Below are positions 18,555 to 26,459 of a stretch of DNA of 64,000 nt, one piece after another; position 1 is the first letter of the stretch, and every line of letters begins with the position of its first letter. This stretch comes from Flavobacteriaceae bacterium (lineage in GTDB: Bacteria > Bacteroidota > Bacteroidia > Flavobacteriales > Flavobacteriaceae), in NCBI GenBank assembly GCA_021647885.1, contig JAKITV010000002.1:1-64000 (forward strand), in the 5' to 3' direction. Below the pieces are notes generated by a model, which saw nothing but the letters and a program-made list of their open reading frames with translations, made no database searches and had not been told where the DNA came from. The translations under genes were made by a program, and so were the position numbers.

Positions 18555-19885
18555 TAATTTTTAATTGTAACTTTTATTTGTTTTATGCGCTTTTTATCTA
18601 ACGCTTCTATTGTAAAAACGTAATTGTTAAATTTTATTTTACTACCTAATTTAGGAAAACCCCCAGATACCTCTAGTATAAATCCAGCAATAGTTTCTGC
18701 TTCTCCTTTTCGAGTTTCAAAAATAGCCTCATCTTCTAGCTTAATTATTTTATAAAAATCTTTTAATGTAGTCTTTCCTTCAAATACAAAATTGTTGTCA
18801 TCGAGTTTAGAATACACTAAATCATCTACATCAAACTCATCGCTAATGTCGCCCACAATTTCTTCTATAACATCTTCTAGGGACACTAGTCCAGAAGTTC
18901 CACCATACTCATCAACTACAATGGCAAGATGAACTTTCTTTTCTTGAAACTCGACCATTAAATCATCTAACTTTTTGTTTTCGGGAACAAAAAAAGGTTC
19001 GCGAAGTAAACTTGTCCAATCAAAATTTTCTTCATCTATATAAGGTAATAAATCTTTTACATACAAAATACCTAAAATCGTATCTACATTATCCTTATAA
19101 ACAGGAATCCTAGAATACCCATGTTTAATTATTTCAGGAATAATCTCACTATATTTTAAACTTTCATCTAAAGCAAAAATGTCTATTCGTGGTCGCATAA
19201 CTTGTTTAGTATCGGTGTTTCCAAAAGACACAATCCCTTGCAATATTTTATGCTCTTCTTTAGTTGTGTCGTCTTCACTAGTTAACTCTAATGCTTGTGA
19301 TAATTGATCTACGCTTAAATTAGATTTTTGTTTTTTTAGTTTATTGTTAATTGTTTTTGTAATTCCTTGCATTGGTAAACTTAAAGGTGAAAAAATGACA
19401 TCCAACACTTTTAGTGGATAAGCCATAAACTTTGAAAATTTTAGGTTATTTCTGCTGGCATAAATTTTGGGTAAGATTTCACCAAAAAATAAAATTAAAA
19501 AGGTAGCAATTATTAACTTTAAAAAGAATACAACTTGAACTTCAAAAAAATAAAGATTAATAACAGTATTAACATTTTTAAATAAAACATCGCTTATTGA
19601 AGCAAACAAAATAACTATAGCAATATTTATAAAATTGTTGGCGACTAATATTGTAGCTAACAGTTTTTGAGGCTTTTGCAGTAAATTAGAAACAATCTCG
19701 ATAGGTTTAGATTTTTCTTCTAATGCATTATCAATATCTACTTGTGTAAGCGAAAATAAAGCAACTTCGGCTCCAGAAATTAAAGCAGAACATAATAAGA
19801 GCAAAAACAAAATCACAAAACCAGATACAATTGAGATATCAATTGTGTTAACGTAAACAATTAAACTAATGGGGTCAAGATCCAA
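18554..19885 (-). CDS. gldE: Gliding motility-associated CNNM/CBS-domain protein GldE
   Basis: Membrane protein of the CNNM/CorC (HlyC) transporter-like family. 443 residues: membrane domain (about 1-150), CBS pair (about 200-330; VMRPRIDIFALD, RIPVYKDNVDTILGILYVKD and VVDEYGGTSGLVSLEDVIEE), and the C-terminal CorC/HlyC domain. The start is TTG at 19885; no ATG exists before the first helix and the N-terminus fits GldE, so a TTG start is likely real. In F. johnsoniae extra GldE supports GldD function (from memory). Confidence 0.88.
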   Translation of the reverse strand: MDLDPISLIVYVNTIDISIVSGFVILFLLLLCSALISGAEVALFSLTQVDIDNALEEKSKPIEIVSNLLQKPQKLLATILVANNFINIAIVILFASISDVLFKNVNTVINLYFFEVQVVFFLKLIIATFLILFFGEILPKIYASRNNLKFSKFMAYPLKVLDVIFSPLSLPMQGITKTINNKLKKQKSNLSVDQLSQALELTSEDDTTKEEHKILQGIVSFGNTDTKQVMRPRIDIFALDESLKYSEIIPEIIKHGYSRIPVYKDNVDTILGILYVKDLLPYIDEENFDWTSLLREPFFVPENKKLDDLMVEFQEKKVHLAIVVDEYGGTSGLVSLEDVIEEIVGDISDEFDVDDLVYSKLDDNNFVFEGKTTLKDFYKIIKLEDEAIFETRKGEAETIAGFILEVSGGFPKLGSKIKFNNYVFTIEALDKKRIKQIKVTIKN

Positions 19886-19908
19886 ATGTTATCGTATTTA
19901 TTAAACAA

Positions 19909-20355
19909 TTAAAATGGTAAATCATCATTTTCTTTAGAAGGCACACTTTCAACATCTTGGTTTTTTTGTACAGGCGATTGCGCTTCTTGAGGAGCAACTC
20001 CTGCTGAAGTGCTTTCACTTTTTGTGGTTAAAAATGTAAACTCTTTACACTGAATTTCGGTAGAAAAACGATCCATTCCTTTATCATCTTGCCACTTACG
20101 TGTTTTTATACGTCCTTCTATATAAACCTTGTCGCCTTTGCTTAAATACTTTTCGCAAACCTCTGCAGCTTTATTTCTAACGACTATATTATGCCATTCT
20201 GTATTAGAAACACGTTCGTTGGTTTGTTTATTTACATACGTTTCGTTTGTTGCAATAGGAAAACGACCTATACAACCTCCATCTTCAAAATAATGCATTT
20301 TTACTTCGTCTCCTAAATGCCCTATTAGCATTACTTTATTTAATGTTCCTGACAT
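19909..20355 (-). CDS. ssb: Single-stranded DNA-binding protein
   Basis: 148 residues: an N-terminal OB fold (about 1-105; LNKVMLIGHLG, NTEWHNIVV), a short low-complexity linker and the acidic C-terminal tip ENDDLPF that binds replication and repair partners. It lies 93 nt after mutY and 23 nt before gldE on the same strand. Confidence 0.95.
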   Translation of the reverse strand: MSGTLNKVMLIGHLGDEVKMHYFEDGGCIGRFPIATNETYVNKQTNERVSNTEWHNIVVRNKAAEVCEKYLSKGDKVYIEGRIKTRKWQDDKGMDRFSTEIQCKEFTFLTTKSESTSAGVAPQEAQSPVQKNQDVESVPSKENDDLPF

Positions 20356-20447
20356 AATTATTTAATTTAATATATAGTGCAAATTTAATCGTTTTATAAT
20401 AGACTTTTTTAAAAGTAATAAAAAAAAATAAACTTTTTGAAAAAGGG

Positions 20448-21488
20448 TTAAAAGTTAAACTCATCTATAAACCTACTTATTAAAATAGGAACTGGATAAG
20501 ACTTTATCTTTAAAATATCCATTCCTTTTTGAGGAAGCTTCTTAACTGTAAGAATCCAAAACTTTGTATATAAATGTTGATGCGAAAGTTTATGAACGAT
20601 TTCCTTTTCATTATACAAACTAAAACTAAATTCCGTCCCATTTAAAAATGATTTTAAATCCTGATTTTGCTTGAAACTTTCTTCTGTTAAACTTTCATTA
20701 GTCTCAATTAAAGGAAACTGATACAAATTTTGCCAAATACCTTTTTTAATTCTCTGCTCTAAAATGGTTTTATTGTTTTCTGAAATAAAAACCAAAAAAT
20801 TAAAGTGTTTCTTCGATATTTTAGTTTTATTGATTTTTACAGGAAACGCTGTTATTCTGTTTAGTTGAAATGCAATACACTTCTTTTTTAAAGGACAGAT
20901 TTTACAATTAGGCGACTTTGGTTTACATTGTGTTGCACCAAACTCCATAATAGCTTGATTGTAATCTCCAATATTGTTTTTTGGCAGTAAAGTTTGTGCA
21001 AGAGCTTTAAACGTTTTTATACCTTGAGATGAATTAATTGGTGTATCAATTCCAAAATATCGCGACAAAACCCTGTACACATTACCATCTACAACTGCAA
21101 CAGGTTCATTGTAACAAATTGAAGCAATAGCACTTGCTGTATAATCACCAACTCCTTTTAGTTTTAATAAGTCTTTATAGGTTTTTGGAAACTCTCCATT
21201 TAATTCGTTTACAATATTATTTGCTGAATGATGAAGGTTTCGTGCTCGAGAATAATAACCCAACCCTTGCCATAGTTTTAAAACATCACTTTCTTTAGCT
21301 CTAGCAAGATCAAAAACAGTAGGGAAATTAGCAACAAAATCTTCATAATATGGTAATCCTTGCTTAATTTGAGTTTGCTGCATTATAATTTCAGACAGCC
21401 ATATATAGTAAGGATTTTGCGTTTCTCTCCAAGGAAGCTCTCTCTTATAATCTGAATACCAGTATTTTAAAATTTTTGTGAAATTCAT
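20448..21488 (-). CDS. mutY: A/G-specific adenine glycosylase
   Basis: Removes adenine mispaired with 8-oxoguanine. 346 residues: catalytic Glu33 in SEIIMQQTQ, helix-hairpin-helix LKGVGDYTASA (about 110-120), catalytic Asp134 in VVDGNVYRV, [4Fe-4S] Cys188/195/198/204, and a C-terminal NUDIX-like 8-oxoG recognition domain. Start ATG at 21488. First gene of the mutY-ssb-gldE-gldD block; divergent from the HU gene. Confidence 0.95.
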   Translation of the reverse strand: MNFTKILKYWYSDYKRELPWRETQNPYYIWLSEIIMQQTQIKQGLPYYEDFVANFPTVFDLARAKESDVLKLWQGLGYYSRARNLHHSANNIVNELNGEFPKTYKDLLKLKGVGDYTASAIASICYNEPVAVVDGNVYRVLSRYFGIDTPINSSQGIKTFKALAQTLLPKNNIGDYNQAIMEFGATQCKPKSPNCKICPLKKKCIAFQLNRITAFPVKINKTKISKKHFNFLVFISENNKTILEQRIKKGIWQNLYQFPLIETNESLTEESFKQNQDLKSFLNGTEFSFSLYNEKEIVHKLSHQHLYTKFWILTVKKLPQKGMDILKIKSYPVPILISRFIDEFNF

Positions 21489-21550
21489 TTTAAAAATTCC
21501 TTGAATGGCAAAAATAAACGTTTATTAGGTTAAATTTTAATTAATTAGGC

Positions 21551-21582
21551 TTGAAATATTGAATATAAAATACATATATTTG
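21551..21582 (+). promoter_or_regulatory. Promoter of the HU gene
   Basis: TTG at 21551-21553 and TATATTTG at 21575-21582, 21 bp apart: a close match to the Bacteroidota sigma-factor consensus. The start codon is at 21625. Confidence 0.7.
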
Positions 21583-21624
21583 CAACCCTAATAACTGATT
21601 AATAACTTTAAAAACTAACAAACA

Positions 21625-21915
21625 ATGACTAAAGCTGATATAGTAGCAAAAATTTCTGAAAAACTAGGAATAGAAAAAGGCGATGTTCAAGCAACAGTAG
21701 AAACATTTATGAGTGAAGTTAAAACATCTCTAGAAGGTGGTGACAATGTATATCTTAGAGGTTTCGGTAGTTTCATCATTAAAGCAAGAGCAGAAAAAAC
21801 AGGTAGAAATATTTCAAAAAATACAACTATTAAAATCCCAGCTCACAATATACCAGCATTTAAACCAGCAAAAGTTTTTGTAGAAAGTGTAAAAGCTAAT
21901 GTTGGGATTAAATAA
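21625..21915 (+). CDS. HU-family DNA-binding protein
   Basis: Nucleoid protein, 96 residues: N-terminal helical dimerisation part (MTKADIVAKISEKLGIEKGD), GFGSFIIKARAEKTGRN at the arm base and IPAHNIPAFKPAKVF at the C-terminus. Probably abundant. A 29-residue basic protein starts 28 nt after the stop and seems to be in the same transcript, with a terminator behind it. Confidence 0.93.
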   Translation: MTKADIVAKISEKLGIEKGDVQATVETFMSEVKTSLEGGDNVYLRGFGSFIIKARAEKTGRNISKNTTIKIPAHNIPAFKPAKVFVESVKANVGIK

Positions 21916-21943
21916 AATATTAATTTAAAAAAAGTATTAATTT

Positions 21944-22033
21944 ATGCCAAGTGGTAAAAAACGAAAAAGACACAAGGTTGCAACGCATAAGCGTAAAAAA
22001 AGACGGAGAGCAAATCGTCACAAGAAAAAATAA
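21944..22033 (+). CDS. 29-residue very basic protein (candidate small ribosomal protein)
   Basis: Reads MPSGKKRKRHKVATHKRKKR and then nine more residues to a stop at 22031-22033; about two thirds are Lys, Arg or His. It starts 28 nt after the HU stop and is followed at once by a terminator, so it is probably translated from the HU transcript. It resembles the AURKAIP1/COX24-type short basic proteins, relatives of which are small-subunit ribosomal proteins (mitochondrial mS38, actinobacterial bS22). I infer a ribosomal role; the match is by eye and the sequence is short and biased. Confidence 0.7.
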   Translation: MPSGKKRKRHKVATHKRKKRRRANRHKKK

Positions 22034-22036
22034 TAC

Positions 22037-22070
22037 GAAAAAGTAGTTGTTACACTACTTTTTCAGTTTT
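22037..22070 (+). terminator. Terminator after the HU/small basic protein transcript
   Basis: Ten-base stem GAAAAAGTAG/CTACTTTTTC (22037-22046 with 22055-22064), loop of 8, followed by AGTTTT. It lies a few bases after the stop of the 29-residue gene. Confidence 0.7.
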
Positions 22071-22092
22071 ATTAAAATCGTTCTTTGATATT

Positions 22093-22222
22093 AAATTTAT
22101 AATTATTTTATGCTTTCACCTTAGCGTAGTTATAAATTTTACAGATTAATTCCGATAATTATCGGAACCTGTGAATCAAATAAATATGTATAATCCATCT
22201 GTCACGCTAAATTGTGATGGAT
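22093..22222 (+). promoter_or_regulatory. Structured leader of the RNase G gene (three hairpins)
   Basis: Three consecutive inverted repeats precede the start codon at 22236: AAATTTATA/TATAAATTT (22093-22101 with 22131-22139); TTCCGATAATTATCGGAA (22150-22167, with ACAG/CTGT outside it); and ATCCATC..TCAC/GTGATGGAT (22193-22205 with 22214-22222). If transcribed they would form stems, the last ending 13 nt before the ATG. Leader hairpins of this kind autoregulate E. coli rne; the same role here is an inference. Confidence 0.45.
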
Positions 22223-22235
22223 AAAAATTAACTAA

Positions 22236-23780
22236 ATGAATAAAGAATTAATAATTCGTTCTAGTTCTAACAATGTTGATTTTGCCTTATTAAAAGATGG
22301 AAAACTTATTGAATTACAAAGAGATGAGGATGACAGTAATTTTTCGGTTGGCGATGTGTTTATTGCCAAAATTAGAAAATCTGTCGCAGGTTTAAATGCA
22401 GCATTTGTAAATGTTGGTTATGAAAAAGATGCATTTTTGCATTATCATGATTTAGGCCCAAAACTCCCTTCACTTTTAAAATTCGTAAAACGTGTAAGCA
22501 CAGGTAAACTTAGAGATTATTCTTTAAAAAATTTCCCATTTGAAAAAGATATTGATAAAAACGGCAGCATTGCTGACGCGATAAAATCAAATCAATCTGT
22601 ATTGGTACAAATAGTAAAAGAACCAATATCCACTAAAGGACCAAGAATCAGTTCGGAGCTTTCAATAGCTGGTAGATATTTAGTTTTAGTCCCTTTTTCC
22701 GATCGTATTTCAATTTCACAAAAAATTGAAAGCAAAGAAGAAAAAGACAGACTTAAACGTTTACTTAAAAGTATTACTCCAAAAGGATTCGGAGTTATAG
22801 TTCGTACTGTTGCAGAAGGCAAAAAAGTAGCCGAACTAGACAGAGATTTACAAAATTTGTATGGTCGTTGGACCGCAATGTGTAAAAAGCTACATAAAGC
22901 ACATCATCCCAGTAAAGTATTAGGAGAAATGAATAAAGCCTCTTCAATTTTAAGAGATATATTTAATGACTCCTTTACTTCAATAATAGTAGATGATGAA
23001 GTGCTTTACATTCAAATAAAAGATTATGTGCAAGAAATTGCACCTAAAAAAGAATCAATAGTTAAGTTGTATCAGTCTAATGTTCCAATTTTTGAAAAAT
23101 ATGGAATAGAGAGACAAATTAAAACATCCTTTGGCAAAACCGTATCTATGGCAAAAGGTGCTTATCTTATAATAGAACATACAGAAGCACTTCATGTTAT
23201 AGATGTAAACAGCGGAAATCGCTCTAACAAAGCAAAAAACCAAGAGGATACAGCATTAGAAGTTAATTTAATTTCAGCTACCGAACTTGCTCGACAGTTA
23301 CGTTTACGTGATATGGGCGGAATAATTGTAGTCGATTTTATTGATATGTCTAAAGCTGAACATAGAAAGAAGCTCTTTAATCATCTTCGGGAAGAAATGA
23401 AAGATGATAGAGCAAAACACAAAATTTTACCTCCAAGTAAATTTGGGTTGATACAAATAACCAGACAACGAGTAAGACCAGAAATGAATATTAAAACCAG
23501 AGAGGAAGATCCTAATGGTTTTAATGCTCTAGAAGTTGAAGCTCCTATCGGAATTATACAAAAGATTTCGCAGGATCTGGAACAACTATTAAAAAAAGAC
23601 TATAAAAAGCTGACTTTAAACACACATCCTTTTATAGCAGCCTATTTAACAAAAGGCTTTCCATCTATGCGTTCAAAATGGTTTTTTGAACACAAAAAAT
23701 GGGTAAATATATTACCAAGAGATGCTTACACATATCTAGAATATCATTTTTTTGATAAAAATGGTAAAAAAATTAAATAA
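22236..23780 (+). CDS. rng: Ribonuclease G/E family endoribonuclease
   Basis: Endonuclease for rRNA and mRNA processing. 514 residues: an interrupted S1 RNA-binding domain (about 36-130), RNase H-like/5'-sensor region, and the DNase I-like catalytic core with Asp323 (HVIDVNSGN) and Asp367 (IIVVDFIDM), the two magnesium ligands. The length fits RNase G; the long RNase E C-terminal scaffold is absent. The long hairpin-rich leader (22093-22222) suggests autoregulation. A strong terminator follows at 23787-23815. Confidence 0.93.
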   Translation: MNKELIIRSSSNNVDFALLKDGKLIELQRDEDDSNFSVGDVFIAKIRKSVAGLNAAFVNVGYEKDAFLHYHDLGPKLPSLLKFVKRVSTGKLRDYSLKNFPFEKDIDKNGSIADAIKSNQSVLVQIVKEPISTKGPRISSELSIAGRYLVLVPFSDRISISQKIESKEEKDRLKRLLKSITPKGFGVIVRTVAEGKKVAELDRDLQNLYGRWTAMCKKLHKAHHPSKVLGEMNKASSILRDIFNDSFTSIIVDDEVLYIQIKDYVQEIAPKKESIVKLYQSNVPIFEKYGIERQIKTSFGKTVSMAKGAYLIIEHTEALHVIDVNSGNRSNKAKNQEDTALEVNLISATELARQLRLRDMGGIIVVDFIDMSKAEHRKKLFNHLREEMKDDRAKHKILPPSKFGLIQITRQRVRPEMNIKTREEDPNGFNALEVEAPIGIIQKISQDLEQLLKKDYKKLTLNTHPFIAAYLTKGFPSMRSKWFFEHKKWVNILPRDAYTYLEYHFFDKNGKKIK

Positions 23781-23786
23781 TAAAAA

Positions 23787-23817
23787 AGCCTTACTAATTT
23801 TAGTAAGGCTTTTTTTG
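23787..23817 (+). terminator. Terminator after rng
   Basis: Perfect ten-base stem AGCCTTACTA/TAGTAAGGCT (23787-23796 with 23801-23810), loop of 4, then TTTTTTG. An A run upstream could make it work in both directions. Confidence 0.85.
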
Positions 23818-23865
23818 TTTTTATATCCTGTTCTGAAATAATTAGCAAAACGATGTTTAATTATT

Positions 23866-24141
23866 CTATTCTTGTTTTATTTTAATCATTTTGTTCATTC
23901 CTTCTAGCCAGTTAAAATGTTGCTTAATCTCTTCTCGTCTTAATTCTATAAGTCTTGCCTTCTCTTCTCTAATGCTTTGTAACCTCATTCTCTCATTTTT
24001 AAACTTTTCCCTTTTTTCCCTTTTTCTTTCTATAACTCTCTTTCGTTTTGCAGCTTTTATATATCTATGTGAAATTGAAAAAAGATATATTCCGCCAAAC
24101 ATTAATGCAAGAACTAATAGCATTTTTATTCCGTTTCCCAT
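23866..24141 (-). CDS. Small membrane-anchored coiled-coil protein
   Basis: 91 residues, not recognised. One N-terminal membrane helix (about 6-22, KMLLVLALMFGGIYLFS), then a highly charged helix rich in Lys, Arg and Glu (about 29-75) that would form a coiled coil facing the cytoplasm. The opposite strand also has an open frame over this stretch, but its composition looks like a mirror image of this protein. It lies tail to tail with rng and stands alone. Confidence 0.55.
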   Translation of the reverse strand: MGNGIKMLLVLALMFGGIYLFSISHRYIKAAKRKRVIERKREKREKFKNERMRLQSIREEKARLIELRREEIKQHFNWLEGMNKMIKIKQE

Positions 24142-24270
24142 GGTGCGCTAAAGTTTAAATTTACTAAATATAAGAAATTCAGTTAAATATGAAGAATTTT
24201 TTATACGAAAAGCAGATATCTTATGTGATTTGCTTATTTTTAAAGCATTAATCTTAAAAACAAATATTAT

Positions 24271-24600
24271 ATGGGGAAATTTGAAATTAAAACTGATAAA
24301 TCTGGAAAACACAGATTTAATTTAAAATCAGGCAATGGCCAAGTTATTTTAACTAGCCAAGGTTATTCTTCAAAATCAGGCTGTGAAAATGGCATTGAAT
24401 CTGTTAGAAAGAATTCACAAAACGATAGTATGTTTGATAGATGTACTGCAAAAAATGGTAGCCCTTATTTTTGCTTAAAATCTTCTAATGGACAAGTAAT
24501 TGGAAATAGTGAAATGTATTCATCGGCATCAGCTATGGAAAATGGTATTGCTTCAGTTAGAAGTAATGCGCCTAAAGCCACAGTTGTCGATAATACTTAA
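24271..24600 (+). CDS. YegP-type DUF1508 protein
   Basis: 109 residues made of two tandem DUF1508 units: GKFEIKTDKSGKHRFNLKSG with NGQVILTSQGYSSKSGCENG, and SPYFCLKSSNGQVI with SEMYSSASAMENGIASVRSN. The two-repeat form is the usual length. Cytosolic; function not firmly known. It converges on the following lipoprotein gene with a shared terminator region. Confidence 0.85.
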   Translation: MGKFEIKTDKSGKHRFNLKSGNGQVILTSQGYSSKSGCENGIESVRKNSQNDSMFDRCTAKNGSPYFCLKSSNGQVIGNSEMYSSASAMENGIASVRSNAPKATVVDNT

Positions 24601-24621
24601 TGATTTTGAGTTAGTTAGCAA

Positions 24622-24652
24622 AAAAAAGCCTTACATGACGATGTAAGGCTTT
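24622..24652 (-). terminator. Terminator between yegP-like and lipoprotein genes
   Basis: Perfect stem AGCCTTACAT/ATGTAAGGCT (24627-24636 with 24641-24650). On the minus strand it is followed by TTTTTTT, so it best serves the leftward lipoprotein gene; the plus-strand side has only a short T run. Confidence 0.75.
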
Positions 24653-24678
24653 AAATCTTAAAAAAATTAAGCTATAGA

Positions 24679-24993
24679 TTAATTATCTTTCTTCAATTTA
24701 GCAGCAGCTTTTTCTAACTCGTTTGCAGCTTTTTCTTTAGCATCATCAACAACTTCTTCAGCAGCTTCTTTAGCGTCATCTACAGCTCCTTCTACAGCTT
24801 CTTTAGCATCGTCTATAGCTCCTTCTACAGTACCTATAGAGTCTGCAACAACTTCTTCAGCAGCTTCAGTTGTTTCTTCAACAGTTGCTTCTTTAGTGTC
24901 TTCAGCTTTATCAGCTTCTTTCTTTTCTCTACAAGATGTAAATGACAAACTTAATGCCAATACTAGTACAGAACTTAAAATTAGTTTTTTCAT
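24679..24993 (-). CDS. Lipoprotein with 11-residue amphipathic repeats
   Basis: 104 residues from the ATG at 24993; the longer frame from 25065 adds residues before an obvious signal peptide and is less likely. Lipobox FTSC with Cys21. The mature part is very acidic and includes three 11-residue units, GAIDDAKEAVE, GAVDDAKEAAE and EVVDDAKEKAA, which would form a long amphipathic helix of the apolipoprotein/LEA type. Function unknown; an envelope or stress role would be a guess. Single gene. Confidence 0.7.
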   Translation of the reverse strand: MKKLILSSVLVLALSLSFTSCREKKEADKAEDTKEATVEETTEAAEEVVADSIGTVEGAIDDAKEAVEGAVDDAKEAAEEVVDDAKEKAANELEKAAAKLKKDN

Positions 24994-25102
24994 CTCTAGT
25001 GTTTTAAAGTTAATTATTATGCAATTAATAACATCTAACGTGTATAAACTAAATATTTTTAACATTTTTTTAAGATATTGTCAAAAGCGTATGTTTTTCA
25101 AC

Positions 25103-26335
25103 CTATTTACGTATATAATCTATGATTTGGATTACGGCACCACGATTTCTTGATATATATGATGCGTTTGCTTTGCCAGATTGAATTCTTTTTTCAGTAT
25201 TGAGAATTAACGAATCCAAAGTAGAATTTAATTCTAATTGATTTGAAATAGAATACATACCACCATTTTCTTTCATTTCATGAGCCTCTGGAAACTTCTT
25301 ATAATTTTTACCAATAATAATTGGCACTCCAAAAGCTGCAGGTTCTAAAGTATTGTGGAGACCTGTGGTTCCAGTTGCTCCTCCTACAAAAGCAATATCA
25401 GCATAACTATATATTTTAGACAAAAACCCAATTGCATCAATAATAAAAACTTGATATTTAGAAACATCAAACTTTTCTTTTTCTGAAAACAGAATAGTTT
25501 TCTTTTTAATTGAAGTTTTTAAAACCCCCATTTGCTGTGATTTTATATTATGAGGCGCAATAATAAATTTTAAATCTTCGGAAGAAGAATTAATATAATC
25601 AATCAATAAGTTTTCATCTTCTGTCCAAGTGCTTCCTGCTACTATACATAATTTGTTTTGTTTAAACTTGTCAATAAAATCTAAAGTGTTATCCGTTTTT
25701 AACTGATTGGATACACGATCGAACCTTGTATCTCCAGATGTAGTAATGTTGTTAAAGCCAATAGTTTCCAATAGTTTTTTTGAGCTTTCATTTTGAACAA
25801 AAATATGCTCAAAAGCATTTAGGGATTTGCGCATCAAACCTCCATAAAATTTGAAAAATGATTGATCTTTTCTAAATAGTGCAGAAATTAATATCGATTT
25901 AATTTTTCTTCGATTTAATTCATTCAAATAATTTGGCCAGATTTCATACTTCACAAAAATCACTAATTCTGGATGTGCTAAATTCAAGAATGTTATTGCA
26001 TTATATTTTGTATCCAAAGGTAAATACACGACAATATCAGTTAGTGGATTCTTCTTACGAATTTCGAATCCAGAAGGCGAAAAAAAACTAAGTACTATTT
26101 TATGATTGTGATATAATTCCTTAAGTTCCTCAAACACAGGAAGTCCTTGCTCATATTCGCCTAGAGAAGCACAATGAAACCATAACACTTTGTCCTTACT
26201 TGTAATTTTGGCTTTTAAAATATTAAAAGTATTCGCTCTTCCTCTAACACCTAGACGAATTTTTTCATTAAAAAGCGCAATGATTTTTAAATGAAAAGCT
26301 ACAACGTATATCAGTATGTTATAGAGAATTTTCAA
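25103..26335 (-). CDS. waaA: 3-deoxy-D-manno-octulosonic acid transferase
   Basis: Adds KDO to the lipid A precursor at the inner face of the cytoplasmic membrane. 410 residues with a GT30 N-terminal part (WFHCASLGEYEQGLPVFEEL, FVKYEIWPNYL) and a C-terminal GT-B domain (FVGGATGTTGLHNTLEPAAF). The start is TTG at 26335; no early ATG exists and the N-terminal hydrophobic anchor fits the family. Divergent from the aminotransferase-galE pair, which may also serve surface glycans. Confidence 0.9.
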   Translation of the reverse strand: MKILYNILIYVVAFHLKIIALFNEKIRLGVRGRANTFNILKAKITSKDKVLWFHCASLGEYEQGLPVFEELKELYHNHKIVLSFFSPSGFEIRKKNPLTDIVVYLPLDTKYNAITFLNLAHPELVIFVKYEIWPNYLNELNRRKIKSILISALFRKDQSFFKFYGGLMRKSLNAFEHIFVQNESSKKLLETIGFNNITTSGDTRFDRVSNQLKTDNTLDFIDKFKQNKLCIVAGSTWTEDENLLIDYINSSSEDLKFIIAPHNIKSQQMGVLKTSIKKKTILFSEKEKFDVSKYQVFIIDAIGFLSKIYSYADIAFVGGATGTTGLHNTLEPAAFGVPIIIGKNYKKFPEAHEMKENGGMYSISNQLELNSTLDSLILNTEKRIQSGKANASYISRNRGAVIQIIDYIRK

Positions 26336-26379
26336 AGTTTTTCTTTAGAGCTAAAATACATTTCTTTATCTTAAATTCA

Positions 26380-26410
26380 TTGGCATACACGAATGAATTT
26401 TGTATTTTCG
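26380..26410 (+). promoter_or_regulatory. Possible promoter of the aminotransferase-galE operon
   Basis: TTG at 26380-26382 and TATTTTCG at 26403-26410 (one mismatch to TAnnTTTG), 20 bp apart, about 50 nt before the start at 26460. Confidence 0.45.
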
Positions 26411-26459
26411 CTACCTATCAAATGTAATCTACTCATTTTGTGAACTACAAAATCTACGT

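Noticed and set aside
23891-24151. Plus-strand frame opposite the small coiled-coil protein
   Set aside because: Its Leu/Ser/Phe-rich composition is the mirror of the Lys/Glu-rich minus-strand helix; the minus frame has a start, a membrane helix and sensible composition.
24994-25065. N-terminal extension of the repeat lipoprotein
   Set aside because: The signal peptide and lipobox start at the ATG at 24993; the additional residues would spoil them.
26400-26459. N-terminal extension of the DegT aminotransferase
   Set aside because: It covers the likely promoter, and family similarity begins at the ATG at 26460.
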